Source: Luidia sarsii
Lineage: Eukaryota > Echinodermata > Asteroidea > Paxillosida > Luidiidae
DNA: 64,000 nt
Reading direction: 5' to 3'
Assembly (NCBI GenBank): GCA_949987565.1
Contig: OX465104.1
Location: 9,404,034 to 9,468,033, forward strand
The position numbers were made by a program, and so were the translations under genes. Shown piece after piece: positions 9,916 to 23,020 of the stretch. The notes below the pieces were generated by a model, which saw only the letters and a program-made list of their open reading frames with translations, had not been told where the DNA came from and ran no database searches. Within the stretch, counting starts at the first letter, position 1. Each line of letters opens with the position of its first letter.

Positions 9916-12900
9916 GTGAGTGACTATCAATTAAAAACGAACGAACAAACCAGTTAAATAGAAAACCTACCCCAAGACAACCCCGTTTTGCTCATTGTTT
10001 TGCTTTCAGTAGATTTCCTAAAACAATCCATGGTTGCTGATGAAGTACGCATGATAATGATCAATCACTAGCAATGATTAAATGAGAGAGAGAGAGAGAG
10101 ATTTCAAATTTCGATAAAAAAGGGTGACTTGTCGGGTCCAAGTTACTCGGACTGGGGTAGGCCCTACTTATGTTACTCAGAGAACGGTCTTATTTTATTT
10201 TGTCCTCGGGGTGCCGTGTGTTGTCCGCCACTGAATACCCTCTTTTCAAGAAACAGGGACAGGGAATGGGAACCTTGGAGAAACCTTCATAGTCCATTGC
10301 GTCATTTACGTCACTGCTTGTTTACACTGACATTGTATGACTGTATAGCCTGATGTAGGCCCATTCTAGTGAGTTGTAAAGCTAACATAATGACATTCAA
10401 TTGGCTCTCAAACAAAATAAAGGAACATTTAAATTCACTCTGTTAGGTGTCGGCATGGTTTCGAAATGCCTATGAAACCCCCCCCCCCCCCCCTTTTCGT
10501 GTTGAAAATGCCAGTTTTCCGTTTTCGTCGTTCAAAAAGCCTGCACCACAGTACATTATCTGAAAATGGTCCGTAATATCACATAGTATTTCAGAGCCAG
10601 AGGCAAACCTGTAATTGAAATAATCCTCCTATATAGGCTAATTATATCAAAGATCTTTTATAAAATGTCACTCGTTCATTTGGGCTTTTATTAAGCACTT
10701 AATTAGGCTGTTAAAAACTCCCTTTATTTTCTATCGCCACGAAACAAAATCATGCTCCAGCAGAATAGTTTAGTTTATATTTACTCTGCCTTTGAGAAAG
10801 TTACTGCTAGGATCGAAACGTCAGGCCCACTAAATTCTAAGATTTGCATTTTGGTAATTTTAGTCAGTAATCAGTTTGCAACATTTTTGTGTATCACTTT
10901 AAGTCATTTCCTTAATATGTTGCTGCATCCCCTCGTGGTGATCCTCCTTGCTGACCTGTCTACGTGTGTATGTAAGTCTGTCCGTTCGTTGGTATGTAAG
11001 TCTATGTTCTGTGTTTGTCTCTAGTTTTTTGCTCTTACTAATATGAATAGCCCCACCTGTTGCTATAATCTGTAAGAAGTCTCAGAAATGCGATTTCTTT
11101 GAAAAAGAATTCGCCCAAATCGCGTCCTTTTGTAATGTGACCCGCCACCACCGCAGAGGTCATGTTGTTGAAAGGGAACAATATTTTGTGCTCGAGAAAG
11201 TTTTGCGGTCTGCTAATGCTATTGTGAATGGGAACAAGAAAACCTTCAAAATTATTTCCCACGTGTAATCTATGGGGCTGTGGTTTAAGGCAGTACTCCC
11301 ACGCATCCTTTTTAATCAACGGGTCCGCCATTTTGCTCTTAGCCTACACATTATATCTGAAGAGCATTAGGTTTAGTGGCCTAATTAAACAACTCTAAAA
11401 AACCACCAACAACCGATCATAAATAGGTATGTCAAACGTAGAAGTGCACTGCACCTTATATCGATATTTGCCAAATGGGTGCCAACGTAGACTTTGCCGA
11501 CGTAGAATTTGTGTTGTAGAACCCGGTAATCCTGCCCGCATAATACCCGTGCACACACTTGTTTGACGAAAGCAAGCGTGGTTTGATGTTGATGCCATTA
11601 GGTAAACAATTATTATGCAAACGGCAAGGCACGTCACGCCTCGCATATGCACACAGAGTTAGCATAATGTCATCGGAACCTCCCAGACCACGCAAGTTTG
11701 GAGTTCCCTGGACGAAACACGTGCCTATATGGAACCAATTTGAATGCAGATGATCAAATGGGGGAAATTCATTCATTATGAAAACGACCGACGACTTTAT
11801 GGTGAAACCCCATAGGCTTATATCACTTGTTGGACGGAGGACAATTTATTTCTTGCCGCAAGTCTCTCATTATGGAAATAAGCACGACTGTATAGCGCAC
11901 AGCTGTTGCAGGCACCTGGTCTCTCCCGCAATTGCTGCCGCGTGTTTTATTGATGGCGGTCTTCCTCGGCTTGCCCCGTTGCCATAGGGACGCATCCTCC
12001 GCCCGCAACCGTGCAAATTAGCCAGCTACATCGAACGCGCACTAATGGACGTCCTATTTCGGACAGGCACGTCAATTCTAATGAACGGTTGCGCATAATG
12101 TATAACTCTAGTCCGCACACTGCTCCTTTTTTTCCCCTGTGAAATCGGTAGAAGATTCGGTAGTAGGTCTAATTAGGCTTACCGCCATCCTTACAGCGGC
12201 TTCGTTGAGCCCCTTCTATAAGACGTGATCAGTGGACTAACATTTGAATAATATGAAAACCCCAATAATAAGCAGGAACTACAATAAAGAGACTATGCCA
12301 GATGTAAATTTAATTACATCCGAACAGACAGCTTTCTGGCTTGGCCGACCAAGCATAAACCAAATCGGTGCCCAAATGAGTATTTACTGCTAATAATAGT
12401 ATAATGCACGTTTTAGCTTCCTGACTGGAGAATTTATTGTAAGCATTGGCCACACAAATACATTTTCCAAGCTGAAGTTCAGTGGTTAACGGGGATGAGT
12501 GAACAATGTTGCCCTTTCTGAGTGACATTTTAGCCGGGGAGAAATCTACACACGTCGACACGTCGACAAATCTACAAAATACTTCATCGGACAATTCTTG
12601 TTTAGAGTTATTAAGTTATTAATCGACTGTCGAAACCTATAGACCGAGGCGTATTGATTTGTTATGAGTTTTTTGGCAAGAATTTCTTGAATTCAAGGAC
12701 ATTTTATGGAATTATGAAGACATTGAACTGTGGTTTTCGATGGCCATTCAAACCATTTCCGCTAGCACACTTTCTAATAATGAGATCGATCCTCATTCCA
12801 ATTGGCAATAAAAAATAAAATAATAATCTAGCTATAAGACACACGCCCTACTGTATTGAATTCCCTTCAAGGCCATCCAAATTGTCCACGAAAATTCGTC

Positions 12901-15900
12901 GAATTATTTGACCGCTATGGGGACTTATATTTGCTGTCTTTGAAAACGATTACATCCTGCCAAAGTTATGATCGGAATGCTTCATATCCCGAGCCTCATT
13001 CGTCATGCGCCAATCATTGTTGTGCACGTCAGACCATAGGTCCAAAATGTTTGACTTGCGTCGGAATGTTTTCAGTCGATTGTTGACTTTGTTGCCTGAG
13101 TGAGCAATCTTATGATAAAGCCACCCACAGCGCAATACTTTATGGCATTCATATTTTTCAACGAAGCCTGAAAGGAGCGGGCCTCCCCTGTGTGTCATTT
13201 TGATCATTTTTCAGCCTCCATGTTCAGTCCCAAAAGGACCCGTATGATAATGTTACTAAATGAGTAACTCCTTTCCACTTCAACCAGTGGATAGTGCAGT
13301 AAATAGAATGGAGCTTTCTTCCCCTTTTTGGTGTCGGTATCGGATAAAAGTTCACGGAAAATGTTTGTTCTCGAGCGTGAACTGTTAAAGTTTTTTTTTG
13401 CCGTAGCAATATCGTATCCTATGTCCGTTACCAGTGATGAAAAGTCATTTCATTCCATAAATCTCAAACGTTAGAGGGCCCAACTTGTCGATCCTAGTAG
13501 GACCTTCATTTCATAGAAACATAACCGGAATTTATTGGTAGGTCTGGTAATTGCCTAGCAGTAGTACAGCGATGGTTTAACATTGAATTTGCAGAAACAC
13601 AATGGTTCTAATAATGGCACTTAAGAGAAGCGGCGAAAGCGAGTTCATCTCGTTTTGGGGAATCACTGCATGTAGGCCTAATTCCTTTTTTGATTGCCGC
13701 AATGCAATCACTCACGTTGCAACCACGGCGTTGTCAATCATGCCTCGTTTTTTTGCCGATTCTTGGCTGGCTGATCGACTGACACTACTTCAAGGTTTGT
13801 TGACACTGTGTCGCTGCAGGGAAAAGGGTACGATACTTACGATGAGCTGGAGGGGGGTACTTACGATGTACCAGGGACCGAAGCTGAAAGTTGCCAGGCG
13901 TTCTTTTTTGCCCAAGCCGCCCTGCTCAAACCTCAATGAGCCAATTCATTTACAAAGCAACGAAATTAGAGCCGAAATCTCCCTTTGTCTCATCTCATCA
14001 ACTTATGGCCAATGACTGGAATAGCCCATGATAGGCCCTACAAACCGTAAAAAGTTAGAGCCTTTAACTTCCGAGTACGCTCTCAAAAGCAGAAAGATCT
14101 TCATTGTTTTTTATTCAGATCGAGATTTCAATCAGTCACAGTAGGCCTGTATTTCGCCAGTGGAGAGTCAGTTTGTCTTGTCTGCGGTGTTCGTTTTCTC
14201 TATTTTTGTCGGCATTCCCTTGTTCGGTCTTACGGTATCTCTTGGTGTTTGTCTTGTATTTGTCCTATAAATGATAAATGAAATGAAACAACGAAATGAA
14301 AATAATAAGGACGTGTGTTGTAAGAATCGGGATTCTCCTCTCTCGTCGCATGTCATCACGGAGAGCACATTATACTGATTGATGGTAGCCAAACTTTAAG
14401 GCCTTTTCATTGCACATTTATAAACCATAACACTTATCCAACCGCAATGCATGCCGAGCCTACAGCCTATAGCCTTCTATGCGGCAATGTGCCACATATT
14501 GATATGTAAGCACATACATCGTCAATATACACTACAAGGAACTCGTAACAATTTCTGTGTAAAGATTTCACCTGGTCCCTAATGGCGCAGCAATTTACTC
14601 GTATTGCCTGCCCGCCAGCCATTACTTGACAAAGGACAAGCCGTTTGAGCCATACATTAAACAGCAAACATTTACACAGCTTTCCTTGGTGGCAAAGAAA
14701 AAAAATACCCTGAATCGATTGTCTGCAGTTTCATAGAGCTTTAAATCGCTGGCCGATCAAAAGACTGTCTGATCTTTAACAACATAATGGGGTCGCCTAG
14801 TCTTCGTACGGCGTGGCCTTATCCTCAAGGTGATTTAGCTAATTAGTCGCGGGGTAGCCAGTCGAGGACCTGGCACGTCCAGATGTTTAAAGTTAGCCTT
14901 CGCGCTGAAAATCAGATGGTCGGGATTGGGGTTGGGCGTGTTACGATTCCGTGATCACATATGTATACCTAACATGACATGTTCTGCACTAGACAATCAT
15001 TTATTAAGACTACGGCGCAAGACTGAAGCTTCCTCAAGAGCTATATAGGGCGACAATTTTCACTTCCTCGTGAAAGTATTAGCCGGCTCTTTGGACTGCG
15101 TTTTGTCGCTCGGTGACCCATACATTGATTGAAGCAGTGTACTGCCCGACGCCAAAGTTGTTAATACTATTCAGTTGCGCAACACCGCGCCCAAACCACG
15201 TGTTCACCAATTGAGCCTCCCTGGCACGTTGCCAATATCCGATGGGCTTTGGTATCAAGGTTATCCTCAAATGCAATTTACCGGACAAAGGTTCACTAGC
15301 GTATAACATGTAGGCCTATCTCACAATCAGAAAGAAAAATCATTTTCGTGGGAAAATTAAAGGATAAAAGATTATAGACCTAGCTGTAAAGAAGCACGTA
15401 CCAAGAATTCAACCAGTTTTATGCGATCTTACGTCTTGGTTCTCTCCGACCCCACAATATGCAATGCAAATGCTCACACTTTGGGTCATTTCACATGACA
15501 ACCACCTCCCCTATTTTCGTTCAGGATCTTAGAGAAGAACATATCAATTGCGGACGTCATCAGCTTCCCTTTATGATATAATTATTTCAGATCTATTCTT
15601 GCACCTTTCCCAACGAAGCGAATGTAACACGAGCCCGGTTTTCTTCGCTTTCGTTTTCCTCCCCCACCCTGTAATGGCACGAGTTCATCATGGGTATTAG
15701 GCCAATTGGCGCAGTTCAACGAGTTTCCTTGACACCCATCGAGCGCCCCAACAGATTAGAAATGGGCCTTTTGTGGTAGAGGCCGAACCTGGGTTAAATT
15801 TGGGATTAACTTCAATTCCCTATCCCCACATATTTGTGTACCTTCGATTGTGTTAATTTTTTTGCCCAAAACTTTTTGATCGGCAGTCGATCATTGTACT

Positions 15901-18900
15901 GCCAGTGCACACCCAGAACCTTTTATTCAGAAATTGTCTTTTTCTTCCTAATCAGCCACATATGGAAATGTGAAATTTAGACTCTAAATAATAACCTATG
16001 AGTTGTAAAATATGTATAAAGGGGTTTTCAAAATGTTATGGTTTATATAGTCTTCTTGTGTTGAGAAGTAGGAAACCGGGACATCAGGATAGAATTCCTA
16101 TCTAAGGATTAATTGGTTTATTTGAACATTACCTTTCACTTTCCAACCAGCAAAAGGGTCTAATAGTGTAATTCGAATTTGAAGAAAACCATGACGAGTG
16201 ATGGGAGTGTTGTATAGAAGAAGCGGTGAAGACTAAAGTACGAGTAAGGACATTAGCCATATGGTGGGCTGAAATTGAAAGGAGAAAAATCGCTATATAA
16301 TCAGTCGATGATAATCCTTTTCCATTTTGTCTGTTTCTTCCTTTGCAGCTTGCCTGGCTGACCCATGTAATGGCTTGGGGACGTGCTACGAGCGACCCGG
16401 CAGAACTCCTGACTTTGTCTGCGAGTGTAACGACGATAGCCTGATGGGTTACAACTGCTCATTGACTTCAAGTTAGTAGAAGTAACAACAGCAACAATGG
16501 CAGAAGCAACCTTTGAAGGAAAAAAATTAGCAAAGAAACTTTGACTGGACCGGAACCTCTGGACTAATGTACCAGTGCTCTTCTGTCTGAGCTATCCAGC
16601 TCTTAGATGGTGGCCTTCCAAATAGTCAACCAGTCTAGTCAACTAGACTAGTCAACTAGACTAGTCAACTAGACTAGTCAACTAGACTAGTCAACTAGAC
16701 TAGTCAACTAGACTAGTCAACTAGACTAGTCAACTAGTCCAGAGGTCTCGGGTTCAAGTCCTGGTCCAGTCAAAGTTTTCTTTGCCAATTGTTCAAATTG
16801 TTAAAAAGTTCCCATTCAGTTTTTCCTTGGTTGATCAGCAGCAACAACGCAATCACCACATAAGCAGCAACAGTCTAATGACATCAATGTGGTTGGTCAC
16901 TCTAGGAGAGATAGGTCCTGCTAGGACCGAAACGTCAGGCCCACTAAATTCTGAGATATCAAATGAGACATATTTAATATGTCCTCTTGTCTTGCAGATC
17001 TTTTCTTCATCAGGGAGACCCAGCGGTGCTTCAACTGGCCCATGACCTGCACCAGCAACTCCTTCCAGTCTCCCAACTACCCGGACAACTACGGGACCTT
17101 TCTCGTCATCTTCTACCAGCTGTACATCCCCTACGCCACCTCCATCACGCTGACCTTTGCCAGCCCCTTTGCCGTGGAGGAGAACAACAAGGACGACCTG
17201 TACGTCGGGACGGGGCTGGCCCTGCCCGACGACGTCTTCTCTTACAACGGCTCCCAGACCGGCTTCCCCAGGCGGCTGGCCGGCACCATCACCCCGCTCC
17301 CCCTGACCCTTCCCTCCGACACCGTCTGGTTGTTCTTTGCGACGGACAAGAATCAGGAGATGGCTGGCTGGCGGGTCACCTGGACAGCAGGTCAGTGCAG
17401 TGGATGGAGAAATAATCGAAAAACCTTCTCTTTGATTAGCCTGTGCGGCAACATTGGGTGATCAGTGAACTGGGTGCCCAAAAATCCTGGGTGCCCCGGT
17501 AATTTTGGGTGAGAGTAGGCCTACCCTAGTCAATCAAAAGCCTAAGGAATTAAGAATGGGACAAAAATTTACCAACGCATCAATAAGATGGATACTTTCC
17601 ATTAAAGGCAGTTTGGCATAAGATTGAGGAAAGAAAACAAAGTGGGTTAACAGCTCCTCTGAGTTCCTTCAAGAAAATTGGCCTGCACTGTAATAATCAG
17701 TTTACTCCAGCTTTGTAATCATAGTCGAATGGTCTGCAGTTAAGGGCAGCTAGCTTACAACTGTTTGATGCAGGAGCCATAATGGCATGCATTTAAATGT
17801 TGAACTGGTCTCCTGTCAACGGGCAGAGCACATGCTGTCTGAAACATTGAGTTACTGTACTCATACCGTACTCATCCTCGAAAGAGATGGCTTAGGATGC
17901 CTACATCGCATTCAGCTACTTTCAGCATTGTGATTCCCCCCTTCAAGAACAACCTTCAAGTCTTAACCTATGTTTCTCCCTCCTCCCTCTTTTTTCCATA
18001 GCTGTGGATCCGTGTGGCTGGGAGCCCTGCATGAATGGTGGCATCTGCATCAATGACTTTTCCTCCAATAGCTACACTTGTCAGTGTCAGTCTTGCTTCA
18101 GAGGTACAAGGTGTCAGATTGGTAAGCAATACTACCAGTACTCACTCCCACTACTACTGTTATCTTGGGGCAAAAGATTACAGACTAAAACAAAAACTTC
18201 TTCCTTTGCCCAAACCCATTCCCACACTCGTGAATGCAAATTTGGTCATATCTTTTTTCCCCATTGCTCAACACAAGCACAATAAACCAATTTCCTGATT
18301 GGAGAAATTTGAAAAATCATTTGATCAACCCAAGTACCATAGCACCCCAATATGAGTCTGTCAAAGGTGGCAATTGCAGTCTGTCTTAATGTCCCAAAGA
18401 CCATTTTTTTTGGGGGGGGGGTGGTATTTTTTTCCATTGAGTAATTCATTGATGTGACTCAAATCCAAGCCCAAGTCATGAAAAGTAAGACTCGGGCCAG
18501 AATTGAGTCCGGTGTCCTAGGCAGGAGTCAATCAAATCTGGTCAAAATCTCTGGCCCTCTGATTTACAAGATTTCTCATCTTCTGCCGCAGTATTTGACC
18601 TGTGCAACAGCGTGGACCCTTGCCAAAACAACGGCGTGTGCAGGCAAAGCAGTGACTGCAGATCAACGACTTGCCAGTGCACCGAGTGCTTCAAGGGGGA
18701 CTTTTGCCACGAGCGTGAGTACACTATTGAATGATCTCAACAGCATCTCCTTGGTCAGTGTGTGTGAGTCTGGTTCTGTTCATGCGCTTGATGGTCTGAG
18801 CATACCTTTTCCAAACCATTGAGTCCTGGTGGTGTGTGTGTTTCCCAGATCACACTCTCAGCGATTGAGTTCTTGTTCTTGTATTCATACCCGCAATTGA

Positions 18901-21900
18901 ACTATCAAGAACATTTTGTTACATTCACAAATGAATACCGAGGTAATCCAGACTCACATCTGACTTAGCAATACGATCGTAAAAAGGTTTTGCAGGGAAA
19001 GAACCTATTTATTCTCCACAGCAGGAAAGTGTGGAATGATTCTCAAAAGGCTCTTTGGCATCAACATACATTGTGGTCTAACCATACCTTCTGGTTGCCC
19101 CTAGCTGTTTACCAGGGTTTGAATTTTTGTAGAGAAAATCCATTAGACTTGTACCTAAGCACTGATACTTGATCAGTGTTGCTGTGTGTTTTGCTCCAGT
19201 CTGTTTCTTCCTCACACATGCAAATGAAACTTTCTCTCCAGTCTGTAGTCGTACCCTGGCACCATGTAACCATATGCCCTTGTCATATCTTCATTGCAGG
19301 CGTAAACCAGTGCATGAATCCTGACAACCCTTGTCAGAATGGCGGCATATGCATCCCACAAGGCACTGGCTGCACTGTGAACGACTTCATTTGTCAGTGT
19401 GCCCCATGCTTCCTGGGACCTCTGTGCGACACACGTACGTATAAAACATGGCTCCCTAAAATTGTACATTTTTAGCAAGCTGTGGAGCTAAGCGAGTAGG
19501 CCTATATGTGTCCTTCCAATCTGTTGGTCTCTCTGTGTAAATATGTTTGTTTGGTGGTCTGCCTCAACTGTTAAACTTCATGTGTGGTGAACAAGCCTGA
19601 AGAAACGATGCTTTTATTTTTATCAGAAATTATTTTGTAGGGGTAGGTTTGTATTGTTGGGAATGCTTGCACACAGCACTCGACCATAGCTGAGCTAGTT
19701 TCCTTCATGGATGATGTTGTCCAATTAGTTTTGAGTTATTGAAAAGCCTGATGAGACTGCAGGGATCCATGACAGTGCCTTTTTTAGCAGTGCAATTTCA
19801 CCAAACTTTTTGTGAGCGATGCTCAGAAACCATACGGTGTATCACAACTTACGATGGGTTATCCATTATAAGGCTTTGTGAAATCCACCCCTAGTTCTCT
19901 AGGCTAGGTTCCGCACCTAAGCATAGCAATGGATGGAGGGAGAGGAGGGGAGCAACAGAGTGAGTGAGCATTCACCTGTATAATCTAATCTAAAAGATGT
20001 GGGTTTTTTTTCATTGATATCTTTGATTACTTCTGTTGGCAGCTGTGGACCTCTGTCTGAACAACGACGTCTGCCAGAATGCCGGCATGTGCCAGATGGA
20101 CGACACCTGTGCTCAGACTTCCTGTTCCTGTGTCAATTGCTACACAGGCCCCACCTGTAACATCTGTGAGTATCCCTCTCTCAAACGTCACTCCCTGTAC
20201 GGGGGAGGAACCCAAATTTGCACGCTGTTGTTTGATAAACCCGGAGATGGCTTGCAACGTTATTTGGTGGCAGTTCAATGAAGGCCTTTCAAGGGTGGAG
20301 ACATGACACTGTTGATAGTCTTCAAGCAAAGTCACCGATGATCAAGTCCTCACAATTTAAATGTCCTGGCAAAAACGAGTTGACTATTAGGGAAGGCCAC
20401 CATCTAAGAGTTGGATAGCTCAGATGGAAGAGCACTGCTACATTAATCCAGAGATCTCAGGTTCAAGTCCCGGTCCAGTTAAAGTTTTCTTTGCCAATTT
20501 TTAAAATTTGTTCAAAGTTCCCTGTCAGTTTTTCCTTTGTTTGATTCAATTGTCTGTGCAAAACTGGGTGAGAGTGCAATACATTACGCCATTTTACAAT
20601 ATCTAAGAATGAATTGGGGTCACTGAACTATACAATTGTTACATTGATTTGCAAAAGAAAATGAAATGGAGCCACTTTGAATGCAAACAATGACTGGCCA
20701 ACCACCCATGCCAGAGTGCCATACACACACAGCTAAAATTCTACCATGGAGCTTTAAGTATAGGCTCCATCATTCTACATGTACAGTCCTTTTTGAGTCT
20801 TTTTTCAGTGTGGAACCTTTATGAATTTTTCATTAATTCTACAATGTAGGCCTAAGCCTAAAGAGTTATCATACTTGACAGTGAGGTATTATTCATGGTG
20901 GTTTGAAAACATTATCATCTGTTGAACCCCTGTCCCATGCACTTAATTAACATCAATCATACTCTCCTGACCTTAATTGTCCAGCCTGTGTGTACAGTTA
21001 ATTACCCACTGGCCACAGCAGTCCATTATGTAGATGGACTGCTCACTGAGGCTACTTTCCCCGAAAAAGAGGAGAGGCATGAAGTGGGTAGCCATTATGC
21101 TCAGCTTCCAATCAGTGCCGAATTTCGGCTCAGCTCATTCTACTGGTTACTTGACAAAACTGCATCATTTGCACCATTCCCTGGCACTCAGCACAGCATG
21201 GGACCTTGTCAAAATTTCACCTTGTGCTTCATTTGTGCATATAGCTCTACATTACACGGCATATCAATGCACTTTCTGTGATATCGCAGTGATATGTTGT
21301 GGTAGCTGGAAAGAGAAATTGATTCCATCCCTCCCTAGAGGCTAGAGGCCACAATTGGCTTTTTCACTGCCTGCACAAACACCAGGTAGCCATTTTGGGC
21401 TCGGGTTTTGTGTTTGCATCTACAAGCTTTCATTTCCCCTTTTTAGGCCTCTCCCGGCCATTCAACGGTCCAGTGAACTTGTAAAAAAAATGGAAAAGAA
21501 TGAAGGCAGTCCTCTATTGTCAGATACTGACAACCCCCCCCCCCACACACACAAAAAGGGAAGAAAACCACTGATATTCCATGTATTCACAAGCCCAGGA
21601 CCAACTGCCCCTGTGGGACAACGAGTATTGTTGCCGTGATTAAAGACCAAAAAATTCTTCATTTGTGTGCTCAAATCAAGTGGCATGCTCTTGAGAGCAT
21701 TATAATGAGTCTCAGTCAGCAGCAATTAGCTGATCAGGCACTGTGTGAATTTAACTACATAATATAGAATGCATGCATAAAGCAATAACCTTGATGCTGT
21801 GCAATGAGCATGGAAACTGAATAAACCTTTATATTGCTATTATCGATCACCTTCACTACGAACGAGTGGGCTGCCTGGACTTTTTAGAAGTTGTCATCGC

Positions 21901-22989
21901 CAGCAAAACAGATAAATCATTATTTTTCAACTTGCCCGGAAAGGTATCCGTTCTTGTAACCTATTACCATACAGGCCAAAAAGTTCTAGAGGATTGTATT
22001 TAAAAGTAACAGTGCCATTTTGTTTATACTGGCTGGCTCTGTTAAATCCTAGCAGGATTTTTCACTCCTAGCTTTTTGCTAGCATTGACCAATTAACCTA
22101 GTCCTTCAAACTCTGTAGGATGTGTGTGTTTCATGATCAGGTCACTTGAAACAGTGAGTAAGCACCATGTTAGTGTGACATTATCGACACAAAAATGCCA
22201 AACAAATAGAGGAAAAAGGTGAAAGTTTGTTTGCCATTTTTCAATGCTGTTCAAAGGTTCCCAGTCAGTTTTTTCCTTACTTTGTTTGACATGAATTGAA
22301 AAAGCTGCATCCACTTTTTGTGACTCCCAAACTACGGCAGCCAGGTTTACACCAATTGGTTGTTTGCATCTGAAGTCCTGGTACAATATTTGTTTTCAAA
22401 TTTGATAAAATTTGATATGTCCTCCATATTGGATTTCAAATCCTCTCTCAAAACATATTTGTTCGATCATAGTTTTCCTAATTAATAGTATATGTAGTCT
22501 TTTCTTTGATTCTGTATAATGTTGTTAAGCGCCTTGAGCGTCTTTGCAGATATATTCTGGCATTCTAGAAATGTCCGCTATTATTATTGTAAAAGAAATG
22601 CCTCAAGAATAATTCGTAATTTCAAAGTGCCCAGAAATGTCTAGAAAATTAAAATGTTTTGAATTGGTTTTCATGCCTTCGAACCATTTTTTCATTCATT
22701 CAATTCATTCAAATCCTTTCCCAGCCGAAGCTTAGACAGCCAAAGCCAGGTTGTGACCCGCAAGTAATTCATGACCCTTTTTTGATTCCCCTTCTCTCTG
22801 TCTCTGTCTGTCTCTGTCTGTCTCTGTCTCTGTCTCTCTGTCTTTCTCTGTGTGTCTCCCTGTCTCCCTCTCTGCCCCTCTGTCGCTCTGTCTTTCTCTG
22901 TCTCTGTCTCTCTCACTCTCCCTTTCTCTCTCTCTCCTATCTCTCCCCCTCTTTCTCTCTATCCCTCCCTCTCACCCTTTCTCTCTTCT

Positions 22990-23020
<31 letters not shown>

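Larger units (their letters stand above)
9916..16348. other. Intron 1 (6.4 kb)
   Basis: The longest intron in the window. It contains a (GA)n run near 10086, a C-run near 10480, and fold-back repeat copies at 10783-10890 and 13460-13507. No other element is recognised. Open frames such as 13602-14015 and 11456-11776 have no domain features and are taken as chance. Confidence 0.7.

Noticed and set aside
13602..14015. 137-codon plus-strand open frame in intron 1
   Set aside because: No domain resemblance, no clear splice or promoter context; consistent with chance.
20382..20475. tRNA gene
   Set aside because: A and B boxes are present, but no acceptor stem or anticodon arm can be folded and the sequence continues into a shared SINE tail.
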